Of a stretch of DNA of 50,177 nt, positions 16,711-25,156 are shown one piece after another; the first letter of the stretch is position 1, and each line of letters begins with the position of its first letter. A model generated the notes under the pieces. The model saw only the letters and a list, made by a program, of their open reading frames with translations. It did no database searches and was not told the origin of the DNA. The position numbers and the translations under genes were made by a program. The stretch spans positions 1 through 50,177 of the forward strand of contig JAGAMC010000014.1 in the NCBI GenBank assembly GCA_017624915.1, read 5' to 3'. The stretch comes from Oscillospiraceae bacterium. Its GTDB lineage: Bacteria; Bacillota; Clostridia; Oscillospirales; Oscillospiraceae.

Positions 16711-17847
16711 TTAAAGCACGTCGGCAAAAGCCTGAATGGCGGTGGAAGCCTGACCGAAGTCGCGCATCTGCTGATCCACACCCAGCTTGATGTGGGGGAT
16801 GCCCTCGGCATCCAGAGCCTTCTTCAGGTAGGGATACTCCATCTCCTCGGGGTCGCAGAACTGCTGCATGAACAGGATCAGACCCTGAGCGCCGGACTCC
16901 TTGACCATATTGGCCACGAACTCGCCGCGGCGGTTCTCGGAGGACTTGGGATCATAGAGCAGGACCTCATAGTCCACGTCGGCGAACTGCTTGGCCAGAG
17001 CCATCATGGGATCGCCGTCCTCAGCAGCGTCCACGCGGAAGGAGCGGGACTCGTGGGCCACGTCGTCGGCAGCGATGGCGATATTGTTTTCCTCAAAGAT
17101 GGCCAGCAGCTTGGGGTTGTCAACGATGATACCGGAGGTAACGACCTTGACGCCCTTCCAATCGCATACGGGCAGCTTCTTCAATTCCTCATTCAGAGCA
17201 ACCAGCTTGGCGGTGTACTCGTCCTTGAGCATGAAATAGCTGGCCTTCAGCACGGCGGAACGCAGGGTGGGCGTGACCACGTCACAGTGGTCGTTGGCCA
17301 GCTTGACAAACTCGCGGCGGGCGGCACGGCTGGCGTTGTAGACCTTAATGGCGTTGCGGATATCCTCGTCGGTCATTTCGTGGCCGGAGATCTGGTCCAG
17401 CATCTTGCGCACGTTGGTGTACTGGTCAATGCAGAACTGCAGGCCCCAGGAGGCGAAGCGGTTCTGGGGGTGGGCCAGGAAAATGGTGGGGATCTTGTCG
17501 CCGATGGCCACGCGGAAGTTCTGGCTCATGGGACGCAGGGTGTCGCAGATGGTGGGGGTGATGACACCGTCCAGCTGATCCATGGTGCCGTCCAGCAGCA
17601 TCTCCAGAGCCAGCTGAGCGATGGTGCAGTAGAAGGTGGCGCAGTACTCCTTGGCGCGGGAGATGGTCTTGTTATTGCTGCCCCACATGCCCATGGGCAC
17701 CATGCCGGCGGCATAGACCAGCTCTTCGGGGGCGTAGTAAGGCAGAACGCCGATGACCTTCTTGCCCTGAGCCTTGAAATCAGCCAGCTGCTTGTTGGGA
17801 TTATAGGCAATGGCCTGGAATTCCTTCATCATGGTCTCAATGCTCAT
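16711..17847 (-). CDS. hgdB: 2-Hydroxyglutaryl-CoA dehydratase beta subunit
   Basis: Together with HgdA forms the iron-sulfur enzyme that removes water from (R)-2-hydroxyglutaryl-CoA by a ketyl-radical route. At 378 residues it matches the family length (about 379 in Acidaminococcus). Family features include GVLPYYAPEELVYAAGMVPMG near residue 33, TICDTLR, and QQFCDPEEMEYP with cysteines that can ligate the 4Fe-4S cluster. It lies four bases after hgdA and is the last gene of the upstream operon before the gcdC promoter. Confidence 0.93.
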   Translation of the reverse strand: MSIETMMKEFQAIAYNPNKQLADFKAQGKKVIGVLPYYAPEELVYAAGMVPMGMWGSNNKTISRAKEYCATFYCTIAQLALEMLLDGTMDQLDGVITPTICDTLRPMSQNFRVAIGDKIPTIFLAHPQNRFASWGLQFCIDQYTNVRKMLDQISGHEMTDEDIRNAIKVYNASRAARREFVKLANDHCDVVTPTLRSAVLKASYFMLKDEYTAKLVALNEELKKLPVCDWKGVKVVTSGIIVDNPKLLAIFEENNIAIAADDVAHESRSFRVDAAEDGDPMMALAKQFADVDYEVLLYDPKSSENRRGEFVANMVKESGAQGLILFMQQFCDPEEMEYPYLKKALDAEGIPHIKLGVDQQMRDFGQASTAIQAFADVL

Positions 17848-17851
17848 ATTC

Positions 17852-19288
17852 TCAGCCCTCCTTGTTCATGGCGTTCTGTTCCATGGCTTCCACCAGGCCC
17901 TGAACGCGGGTCTCGTACTGAGCGGCGTTGAAGTTGCGGGGGTCAGCCTGGTCGCCGTCGAAGCCTGCGCAGGGAATGCCCAGATCGGCGGTGAAGCGGC
18001 GCTGCATCTCGGCCATGTAGCCGGACCAGGGCTTGCAGGAGCGGTTGTAGTGGACCAGCACGCCGTCCACCTTGTTGTCCCGGCAGATGCCCTCACGCCA
18101 GTCAACACCCTGCTCGATACAAACGGAGTTGGGAGCCTTGTAGTAAGCGCGGGCCATACCGTCCAGATCCTCATAGACGAAGCCGAAGGCAGGCGCGTAC
18201 ACCACGGCAGTGACGTTGACGCCGTTGGCCTTCAGGGGCTTGAACAGGTCAGGCAGCTTGGGCCAGCAGGGAATGCCCTCGAACATAACGCGGTACTTCT
18301 CGGGGAAGGGCGTGGTGGTGGTGCCTTCCTTGATGGCGATCTCCAGATCCTTCTCCAGCAGCTCAAAAGCCTCGGCGGCCTGCACCTTGGCGCGGGCGGT
18401 AACGATGTCGGCCATGTGGTTGAACAGGTCGAAGCCGGAATAAGGGGCGGGCTTATACTGCAGGTAGTCGCACACGCGCAGCCAGGCGCTGGCGGTGCGG
18501 TTGGCGTTGGCGCAGGCCTGCTCGAACTTCTTCTCGTCGAACTTCTTTCCGGTCAGTTCCTCCAGCTGCTTGATGGCGGCGTCGAACTGGGCACGGACGT
18601 AGGCCACGTTGGAGTCGTGGACTTCAACAGTGTTGTTATAGGGGATGTCGATCATGATCAGGGGGATGTTGCACATGCGGGCGATGTTCTCATACCACTT
18701 GGTCATGCAGTTGCAGATGTTGTTGCAGCACAGCACGAAGTCAGGCTGGGGAATACGCATCTGGCGATAGGGCTTGATGGACTCCCAGTACTTATCCTTC
18801 AGCGCGCCGTCAGGCAGAGCCTCGATCTCATGGATGTCCACGAGGACGGTGTAGGGCTGCTGGGTCTTGGGATCCTTGACGGGCTTGCCGTCCTCACCGA
18901 TGATGACCTTGCCGTTCTCGTCCTTCAGGGGCTTGCCGGAGTTGGGGTCGATGATGTACTCCAGAGTCTCGGGATCGAACTTGCGGGCAGCGCGCTTGCC
19001 GGCAGCATAGGCCAGGCTGATACGGGCGTAGCCGCAGATATCATTGTCAAAGCCCAGATCCTCGGCGGCCTGGCACATGATCTCACCGTCACGGTTGGCG
19101 GCGATACCGGCGGCCTGATTTTCGGGGTACATTACATCCAGATCAAAGGCAGCGGCCAGTTCACAGGGGAACTTGGACGAGGACCAGCCTACCAGCTTCC
19201 CCTCGGCCTTGGCCTTACGGGCATCAGCATGAACATCGTCCACGACTTTACGCAGAGCCAGAACGCCGGGGCTAACTTCTTTAGCCAT
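17852..19288 (-). CDS. hgdA: 2-Hydroxyglutaryl-CoA dehydratase alpha subunit
   Basis: The partner of HgdB, 478 residues (about 477 in Acidaminococcus). Family motifs are LVGWSSSKFPCELAAAF near residue 32, DFVLCCNNICNCMTKW and VHYNRSCKPWSGYM, supplying cysteines for the cluster. One segment around residues 110-150 (LEYIIDPNSGKPLKDENGKV, then KDPKTQQP) is hydrophilic and substrate-loop-like. Activated by HgdC, encoded 39 bases upstream. Substrate assignment comes from the complete pathway around it. Confidence 0.93.
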   Translation of the reverse strand: MAKEVSPGVLALRKVVDDVHADARKAKAEGKLVGWSSSKFPCELAAAFDLDVMYPENQAAGIAANRDGEIMCQAAEDLGFDNDICGYARISLAYAAGKRAARKFDPETLEYIIDPNSGKPLKDENGKVIIGEDGKPVKDPKTQQPYTVLVDIHEIEALPDGALKDKYWESIKPYRQMRIPQPDFVLCCNNICNCMTKWYENIARMCNIPLIMIDIPYNNTVEVHDSNVAYVRAQFDAAIKQLEELTGKKFDEKKFEQACANANRTASAWLRVCDYLQYKPAPYSGFDLFNHMADIVTARAKVQAAEAFELLEKDLEIAIKEGTTTTPFPEKYRVMFEGIPCWPKLPDLFKPLKANGVNVTAVVYAPAFGFVYEDLDGMARAYYKAPNSVCIEQGVDWREGICRDNKVDGVLVHYNRSCKPWSGYMAEMQRRFTADLGIPCAGFDGDQADPRNFNAAQYETRVQGLVEAMEQNAMNKEG

Positions 19289-19327
19289 TGTAGTTTCCTC
19301 CCTACTGATTTTATAGTTGATTTGCGA

Positions 19328-20113
19328 TTATTTACAGGCCTTTTTGTAAGCAAACAGTGCGGCGCCCAACGCGCCCACATACTGGGTCAGGGGCGAGGTA
19401 TGGATCTTTCGACCCAGCTGATCCTCCAAAGCCTTGACTACACCGATGTTCTGAGCGACACCGCCGGTCATGACCACCTGATCCTGCACGCCCACGCGGT
19501 TGGCAAGGCCCGCCACGCGGCCGGCCACAGACTGGTGGATGCCGTTGATGATGTCGCACTTGTCGGTGTCCTGAGCCAGCTGGCTGATGACCTCACTCTC
19601 GGCAAAGACGGTGCAGGTGGAGCTGATGCCCACGTACTTGGTGGACTTGGCCCCCAGAGTACCCAGATCGTTCACATCCACCTCAAGCACCCGGGCCATC
19701 ACGTCCAGAAAACGCCCGGTGCCTGCGGCACACTTGTCGTTCATCTGGAAATTGGTCATAGCGCCGTTCTCCACCCGCAGGATCTTCACGTCCTGACCGC
19801 CGATGTCGATGACGGTGCGCACCTCGGGAAAGAGGAAAGACGCGCCTTTGGCATGGCAGCTCAGCTCGCTCATCTGGTGGTCGGCAAAGCCTTCAAGAGA
19901 GTTGCGTCCGTAGCCGGTGGCCAGGATAAAGCTCATCTCCTCTTTGGTCTTTCCGGCGCTTTTGAGCACCTCATCAATGGCCCGCTGAGGGCCGCTGGTG
20001 CCGGCTCCCACCGCCACGAGGGACTTGCCGACGATCTCTTTGCCGTCAGCAAGCATCACGCATTTGGAGGCGGTGGAGCCGATATCGATACCAAGTGTAT
20101 AGATCGTTGCCAT
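19328..20113 (-). CDS. hgdC: 2-Hydroxyglutaryl-CoA dehydratase activator (ATPase)
   Basis: ATP-driven one-electron donor (archerase) that starts the radical reaction of HgdAB. The 261-residue protein has the ASKHA-fold phosphate loops ([13 protein letters not shown] near residue 8 and VIDIGGQD near 101). Two cysteines expected to hold the homodimer-bridging 4Fe-4S cluster are Cys128 ([11 protein letters not shown]) and Cys167 ([12 protein letters not shown]). It sits between gcdA and hgdA in the same order as in Acidaminococcus-type clusters. Confidence 0.95.
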   Translation of the reverse strand: MATIYTLGIDIGSTASKCVMLADGKEIVGKSLVAVGAGTSGPQRAIDEVLKSAGKTKEEMSFILATGYGRNSLEGFADHQMSELSCHAKGASFLFPEVRTVIDIGGQDVKILRVENGAMTNFQMNDKCAAGTGRFLDVMARVLEVDVNDLGTLGAKSTKYVGISSTCTVFAESEVISQLAQDTDKCDIINGIHQSVAGRVAGLANRVGVQDQVVMTGGVAQNIGVVKALEDQLGRKIHTSPLTQYVGALGAALFAYKKACK

Positions 20114-20148
20114 AAATACTAACTCCAGTAACTGTAATTTTGCTGCGG

Positions 20149-20174
20149 GCCGCAGCCCGGTAAAGGGCTGCGGC
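20149..20174 (-). other. Strong intercistronic hairpin between gcdA and hgdC
   Basis: GCCGCAGCCC (20149-20158) and GGGCTGCGGC (20165-20174) form a perfect 10-bp G+C-rich stem with no T tract. In this operon it could set relative mRNA amounts by blocking exonucleases or attenuating transcription. Confidence 0.6.
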
Positions 20175-20188
20175 TGCGCGGCGTGTTC

Positions 20189-21952
20189 TTACTTCTTGTA
20201 GTTGTCGAAGTCCCGGGCAGAGCGGGGCAGCAGCATCTGATGGAAGGGGCAGATGGACTCGGGATTCTGATAGCAGGACTCGGCAAAGGCGATCATGTAG
20301 TTGCGCATGAGAGGCATCTTCACGATCTCGTCTGCCAGACCGGCCTGAGCGCAGTACAGAGGCTTGGACTTGATGTCGTAATCCTCGATCATCTCGTTCA
20401 TCTTGTCGATGGTGGGCTGCAGATCCTTGCCGGCCTTCTGATCCTTGGCCAGGCGGCCGGTGTACATGGCGTTGGCAGCGGTCTTGCCGTTCATAACGTT
20501 GATCTCAGTGGCAGCAGTGCCCAGAGAGAAGGCGTTGTTGTCGTTGCCCTGAGGACCGCCCAGCACATAGTGAGCAGCGGCGGTACCGCGGCGCAGGGTG
20601 ATCTCCATCATGGGCAGCTTGCTGCTCTGGATGGAGTAGATCAGGGACTGACCCAGACCCAGCAGCTCGGCGACCTCGGCGTCATCGCCCACGTCGATGC
20701 CGGTGGTGTCCTGCACCCAGATGATGGGCAGGCGGTCACGGGCACACAGGGTGACGAACTCGTTCATCTTGATCAGACCCTGGCGATACAGCTTGCCGCC
20801 GGCGCCCATGGACTGGCCGTACTTGGCCATCTTGTACTCGGGGTAGTTGGGGAACACGCCCTGCTGGTTGGCCACGATACCCACCAGCAGACCGGCCACC
20901 TTGGCCACGCCGGTGATCATCTCGGGGCCGTAGCCCTTCTTGTACTCCATCAGCTCGCCGCCGTCCACCAGACGGGCGATGACGGAATACATGTCGTAGG
21001 GACGGTTCTTGTTGTTCAGAACGATATCGTACAGCTCCTCGGGATCGCCCACGGGATTGGCGGGCTCGGCCACGCGGAAGAACTCGCGGTCATAGGCGGG
21101 CAGCATATCCACGAACTTCTTGATGCCGGCGATGACGCCCTCCTGCTCGGCATAGACCTCGCGGAAGAAGCCGGTCTGACCGTAGTGGATGGAAACGGAT
21201 CCGGGAGGATCGGCGCGCAGGCCCTTGGTGGCCTCGATCTGAGCCAGAGCAGCCTCCATATCAACATAGGGCTTGGGATTCATGCCGCCCACGATGCCGG
21301 CGCCGCCCACGGCCATGTTGGCCTTCTCATGGGCAATCAGAATGGTGGGGCTGATGGAGTGATAGCCGCCGCCGGCGGGGTTGGTGCCGTGGATGCCAAC
21401 GATGACGGGAACGCCCATCTGGTTGAGCTCGGAGTTGCGATAGAAGGGAGTGCCGCCGCCGCGACGGTTGGGGTACACCTTCTCCTGCTTATCCAGCTCA
21501 ACGCCGGCGCACTCCAGCAGGTAGATCAGGGGGATGCGCAGACGCTTGGCGGTGTCGCTGCCGCGGATCAGGTCATCGGCCTGACCGGGGACCCAGGTAC
21601 CGGCGTGCTTTTTGTTATCGGAAGCGATGATACAGCACCACTTGCCGTTGACGCGGCCCAGACCCTTGACAATAGAGGTGGTGCCGGTCTTGTTGTTCTC
21701 GGGGTTATACAGGCTATTCAGGGGGCACCAGGTGCCCTCGTCCACCAGCAGGGCGATGCGCTGCATGGCAGTCAGCTGGCCCTTCTCGTTCATGGCCTCG
21801 TCAGCCTTGCCGTTGGCAAGACCCTCGGCGATCTTGGCGTCGATATCAGCCTCGATGGCCTTCAGCTCGGCAGCGTTCTCGGGGTTGGGACGAACGGCCT
21901 TGCCCACCACGGGCATATTCTGGAAATAACCGGGCATGGAATAAGAACCCAT
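20189..21952 (-). CDS. gcdA: Glutaconyl-CoA decarboxylase alpha subunit (carboxyltransferase)
   Basis: Moves CO2 from glutaconyl-CoA to biotin, yielding crotonyl-CoA. The 587-residue protein has two crotonase-like carboxyltransferase domains; oxyanion-hole glycine pairs are visible in VGGAGIVGGMN and PIIWVQDTTGIDVGDDAE. The length is the same as recalled for Acidaminococcus GcdA, and longer than acyl-CoA carboxylase beta subunits. It lies 31 bases after gctB. Works with GcdB, C and D at the membrane. Confidence 0.95.
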   Translation of the reverse strand: MGSYSMPGYFQNMPVVGKAVRPNPENAAELKAIEADIDAKIAEGLANGKADEAMNEKGQLTAMQRIALLVDEGTWCPLNSLYNPENNKTGTTSIVKGLGRVNGKWCCIIASDNKKHAGTWVPGQADDLIRGSDTAKRLRIPLIYLLECAGVELDKQEKVYPNRRGGGTPFYRNSELNQMGVPVIVGIHGTNPAGGGYHSISPTILIAHEKANMAVGGAGIVGGMNPKPYVDMEAALAQIEATKGLRADPPGSVSIHYGQTGFFREVYAEQEGVIAGIKKFVDMLPAYDREFFRVAEPANPVGDPEELYDIVLNNKNRPYDMYSVIARLVDGGELMEYKKGYGPEMITGVAKVAGLLVGIVANQQGVFPNYPEYKMAKYGQSMGAGGKLYRQGLIKMNEFVTLCARDRLPIIWVQDTTGIDVGDDAEVAELLGLGQSLIYSIQSSKLPMMEITLRRGTAAAHYVLGGPQGNDNNAFSLGTAATEINVMNGKTAANAMYTGRLAKDQKAGKDLQPTIDKMNEMIEDYDIKSKPLYCAQAGLADEIVKMPLMRNYMIAFAESCYQNPESICPFHQMLLPRSARDFDNYKK

Positions 21953-21983
21953 TTTTGTTTCCTCCTATAATTCTATCTTTCTG

Positions 21984-22787
21984 TTATTCCTTCGGAACTT
22001 TGATGAAAGCCTGACCGGGATCGATGACCTCGCGGATGAGCTTGATGATCTCGGGAGAGGGACCCTCCATCAGCTCAGCACGGGACACGTCGATGTCAAA
22101 GCCGGTGTTCTCCTTGACCATCTCGGGGCTGGAGAACGGATAGTAGTAGGCCAGGTACATACGCTTGGTCTGCTCATCGAACTTCATGATGCCCAGATCG
22201 GTGACGACCATCTGGGGACCGCGGTTGCCGGGCAGGCCGGCGCGCTCACGGCCGCCGGGGCCGTCCATCCATCCGCAGGAGGTGATGTAGTCGATCTTCT
22301 CCATGAAGCGGCGCTTCTGATGCTGCATCATGATGATGGTGTTGCAGTAAGTAGCGATACCATTGGCGCCGCCGGAACCGGTGAAGCGGGTCTTGGGCTT
22401 GACATAGTCGCCGTCGCCATAGATACAGGTGGAGTTCACATTACCGTAGGGATCGATCTGAGCGCCGCCGATAAAGGCGATCAGGCGATCCTCGTCATGC
22501 AGCCACTCATTTGCCTCAAAGCCGATGAAGCGGATGTTGGGCCACTGAACAGCGCAGTGAGCCATAAAGCGGTTGTCGCCCACGGAGCGGGGCACTTCCA
22601 CAGGGTCACAGTCCATCAGGCCGCTCTCCACGATGGGATGGCAGGAGGGGCAAACGGCCGCCTTGGCCAGAGAGGCGCCAATCAGAGGAAGACCGGTACC
22701 GACGATGACGATCTGATTCTCTTTGATGTTCTTGGCAATGGCGTATGCCTGCATCTCCTGCTTGGTATACTTGGTATAATCAGCCAT
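21984..22787 (-). CDS. gctB: Glutaconate CoA-transferase subunit B
   Basis: Transfers CoA from acetyl- or glutaconyl-CoA to 2-hydroxyglutarate. At 267 residues it matches family length. The catalytic glutamate, which forms the enzyme-CoA thioester, is Glu54 in HPIVESGLMD, the same number as in the Acidaminococcus enzyme. GTGLPLIGASLAK and the C-terminal REVIDPGQAFIKVP are typical. It is 18 bases downstream of gctA and pairs with it. Confidence 0.94.
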   Translation of the reverse strand: MADYTKYTKQEMQAYAIAKNIKENQIVIVGTGLPLIGASLAKAAVCPSCHPIVESGLMDCDPVEVPRSVGDNRFMAHCAVQWPNIRFIGFEANEWLHDEDRLIAFIGGAQIDPYGNVNSTCIYGDGDYVKPKTRFTGSGGANGIATYCNTIIMMQHQKRRFMEKIDYITSCGWMDGPGGRERAGLPGNRGPQMVVTDLGIMKFDEQTKRMYLAYYYPFSSPEMVKENTGFDIDVSRAELMEGPSPEIIKLIREVIDPGQAFIKVPKE

Positions 22788-22805
22788 GTTCGTAACCTCC
22801 CTTTC

Positions 22806-23909
22806 TTACTTCAGATGCGTGTTGGAGTAGCCCAGGTGGGGAGCGCTGTTCAGGCTCACCAGACGGGCACCGCCGATCTTGTTGAGCAGGTCGTTGTGAT
22901 CCTTCACGGAGTAGACCCACTTGTCCAGATAATCCTTGAAGGTCTCGGGGATGGCCACACCGTTGGCGGCATCCTCAGCAACCTTGGCAGCCCTGGCAGC
23001 GGCCTCGGCCAGCTTCTCATCGCCGGGAGCCTTCTCGGCAGCCTTCTTGGCCTTGGCAGCAGCCTTGGCCAGCTGAGCCTTGGCGTCCTCGGCATCCAGA
23101 TACTTGGAGGCCTTATCGTACTCCTTCAGGGCGCCGGGGTCGTTGTCATAGTAGTTGTAGCACTGGCTGGGCCATGCGCCGAAGGGAGCGTGGACCACCG
23201 CGCTGACGCACTCGCCGAACACGCGGGTCAGGGTGGGATCGCGGCGGATGTACTCGTTGCTGACCAGCTCGTCACAGGTCACGATGACCTTACGGGCGGC
23301 CACGGCGATGTCCACATCGTGGAACTCGTCGCCCTCGATGATGCAGGTGCCGTCGGGAGAGGCCTTCTGCACGTGGATGATGGCGGTGTCCAGCTTGGGC
23401 ACGGGGACGGCAACCACCTTCTCGCCGGGGTTGAAGGGATTTTCCACCTCAACGCACTTCAGGTCGTCCACCTTGTCCAGAGTCTTGCGCTGCTCCTCGC
23501 TGATGCCCCAGTACTTCATCAGGCCGGAGCCCTGCATCAGGCGCACAGGCAGGAAGGGCAGGCCCAGAGACGCGGCATGCAGCTGCAGCATCAGAACGTC
23601 CTGAGAGTAATCCTCGTAGATCAGCTCGCCGGCCTCGATGGCGGCGCGGAAGCGACGGGCCACGTTGGTATAACCGGAGTTGGCAGTGTAGCAGTTGATA
23701 TAGGCTTTCACACGGCCCTCGCCGATCATCATGTCCCAGTCGCCGCCGGCAGGACCGGCCCAGACGGTAAAGTCCTTCTGGCCCTGGCGCAGGATCTCAC
23801 CCACAGCGGCGTAGGGCTTGCGGTTGGTGGTAAAGCCGCCGAAGCAGATGCAATCGCCGTCTTCGACAAACTTGGCCACCGCGTCGTGCAAGGAATACAC
23901 TTTGTCCAT
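22806..23909 (-). CDS. gctA: Glutaconate CoA-transferase subunit A with an Ala/Lys-rich insert
   Basis: Alpha subunit of the CoA-transferase, first gene of the operon; the start has GGAGG nine bases upstream. The core reads as GctA (CFGGFTTNRKPYAAVGEILR near residue 19, LPFLPVRLMQGSG near 135). At 367 residues it is longer than the usual 320, because of a charged Ala/Lys/Glu segment at about residues 272-318 (AKAQLAKAAAKAKKAAEKAP and on), which looks helical. It is in frame and the C-terminal domain resumes with ETFKDYLDKWVYSVKDH. I infer a surface helix that leaves catalysis intact. Confidence 0.93.
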   Translation of the reverse strand: MDKVYSLHDAVAKFVEDGDCICFGGFTTNRKPYAAVGEILRQGQKDFTVWAGPAGGDWDMMIGEGRVKAYINCYTANSGYTNVARRFRAAIEAGELIYEDYSQDVLMLQLHAASLGLPFLPVRLMQGSGLMKYWGISEEQRKTLDKVDDLKCVEVENPFNPGEKVVAVPVPKLDTAIIHVQKASPDGTCIIEGDEFHDVDIAVAARKVIVTCDELVSNEYIRRDPTLTRVFGECVSAVVHAPFGAWPSQCYNYYDNDPGALKEYDKASKYLDAEDAKAQLAKAAAKAKKAAEKAPGDEKLAEAAARAAKVAEDAANGVAIPETFKDYLDKWVYSVKDHNDLLNKIGGARLVSLNSAPHLGYSNTHLK

Positions 23910-24126
23910 GTTAATACCTCCAAATTATAATTTTGCGCCATTGCGCATTTTCCATCACTAACAGTTTAACGCTGGCTGAAATTTTTTTCTTTTGGTATCT
24001 TGGCAAAAAGTTTGCATATGTTCACCTAACATGTTATAATGCATTCAGAAGCCTTGATTTTTCCGTTTTTCCCCCTTGTTTCAGGGAGATTTATCCTCAT
24101 TATTTTCACCGAAAGGAGGCGGCGGC
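23910..24126. promoter_or_regulatory. Divergent regulatory region between gctA and the AraC regulator
   Basis: Toward the regulator there is a good sigma-A promoter (separate entry). Toward gctA I find no matching -35/-10 pair; the nearest is a weak TAAACT. A small hairpin (TGCGC/GCGCA, about 23934-23947) and long A/T runs lie in the leader. A weak gctA promoter would suit activation by the adjacent AraC-type protein. Confidence 0.5.
24012..24040 (+). promoter_or_regulatory. Promoter of the AraC-type regulator with an inverted repeat in its spacer
   Basis: TTGCAT (24012-24017), 17 bases, TATAAT (24035-24040). The spacer holds ATGTT-CACCT-AACAT (24018-24032), a perfect 5-bp inverted repeat placed where a bound regulator would block polymerase, suggesting autoregulation. 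Confidence 0.65.
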
Positions 24127-24960
24127 ATGAATCCTGTTGAATTCCACGTTCAGCTCAGTCAAAACGACACCTGGAGCATGAGCAGGCTCCACTTCCACGA
24201 CTATTTCGAACTGCTGCTGCCCCTGACCAGCTCGGGCAATATTTTTGTAAACGACCAGGTCTATCCCCTGCAGCGCGGTTCTTTGTATCTCATCAGCGAG
24301 AACACCCTTCACCGCACCATCGCAAACGGTTTTCACTCCCGCTATGTGCTGCACATCAACCGCAAAACTTTGTCCGAACTGTCCACTCCCCAGACTGATC
24401 TGCTTCGTTTTACCCGCGAACCTTTCCGCTGCGCCACGCTGAAAGACAACCAGCCGGAGCAGCTCATCGAACTGTTCAACACATTGAGCCGCAACGAAAA
24501 CGACGGTTCTTACGGAAGTGATCTGAAGCAGATCTCCTCCCTGCTGGAGCTGCTGGCCTACATGGCCTCCATCCTGAATGTCTCTCAGTCCAGCGAGACC
24601 GTCCGCAACAAGGATTTCCTGCGCATCGCCCCCATTCTGGACTATATCCAGGAGAACCTGACCGAATCACTGACCCTGGATCAGATCTCCGCAAACTTCT
24701 TCATCAGCAAGCATTACCTCTGCCGGATATTCAAATCCGCTACAGGCTTTTCCGTCATGGAATACATCATCCACAACCGGATCCTGCGGGCCCGCCAGCT
24801 GCTGCAGGAGGGCGTGAGCGTACAGCAGGCCGGCGAACTTTCCGGTTTTTCCGACAATTCCCACTTCATCCGTACCTTCGGAAATCTCACCGGTATCTCA
24901 CCCGGGCGTTACGCCAAAGAATACCAAAGCGGAGACCAGATCCGCATACAAAAAGGCTGA
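24127..24960 (+). CDS. AraC-family transcriptional regulator
   Basis: A 277-residue regulator with an N-terminal cupin sensing domain (residues 1-130, with HFHDYFELLLPLTSSG) and a C-terminal AraC double helix-turn-helix (about 175-275, with LTLDQISANFFISKHYLCRIFKSATG and the second helix pair in SGFSDNSHFIRTFGNLTGISPGRY). ATG 24127 is chosen for its AAAGGAGG site eight bases ahead; an earlier ATG at 24076 has none. It is divergent from the glutamate-fermentation operon, so it probably controls it. The ligand is unknown; a pathway acid is a natural guess. Confidence 0.9.
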   Translation: MNPVEFHVQLSQNDTWSMSRLHFHDYFELLLPLTSSGNIFVNDQVYPLQRGSLYLISENTLHRTIANGFHSRYVLHINRKTLSELSTPQTDLLRFTREPFRCATLKDNQPEQLIELFNTLSRNENDGSYGSDLKQISSLLELLAYMASILNVSQSSETVRNKDFLRIAPILDYIQENLTESLTLDQISANFFISKHYLCRIFKSATGFSVMEYIIHNRILRARQLLQEGVSVQQAGELSGFSDNSHFIRTFGNLTGISPGRYAKEYQSGDQIRIQKG

Positions 24961-24982
24961 TCCTCCCTCCCCTGTTTTTATG

Positions 24983-25018
24983 CGCCGGACGTGCAATATC
25001 GTCCGGCGTTTCCTTTTT
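24983..25018 (+). terminator. Terminator of the AraC-type gene
   Basis: CGCCGGACG (24983-24991) pairs with CGTCCGGCG (25000-25008), followed by TTTCCTTTTTT. Confidence 0.85.
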
Positions 25019-25120
25019 TCGCCTGAAAATCCGGTGCAAAAAGGATAATATATGCAAGTTCTTCCTGTATTTCCACCCATTCTTCCTACTATATGTTTCT
25101 CAATTCATACCTATACGCAA

Positions 25121-25151
25121 AACCGCCCCTGCGCAAAGCGCAGGGGCGGTT
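25121..25151 (-). terminator. Terminator of the glnA-dapL operon
   Basis: AACCGCCCCTGCGC (25121-25134) and its exact complement (25138-25151) form a 14-bp stem with a 3-base loop just past the dapL stop; on the minus strand TTTTGCG follows. Confidence 0.82.
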
Positions 25152-25156
25152 CAGAC

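Noticed and set aside
17810-23930. Long plus-strand open frames opposite hgdA, hgdC, gcdA, gctB and gctA
   Set aside because: All mirror strongly conserved genes; no ribosome sites or family motifs on the plus strand.
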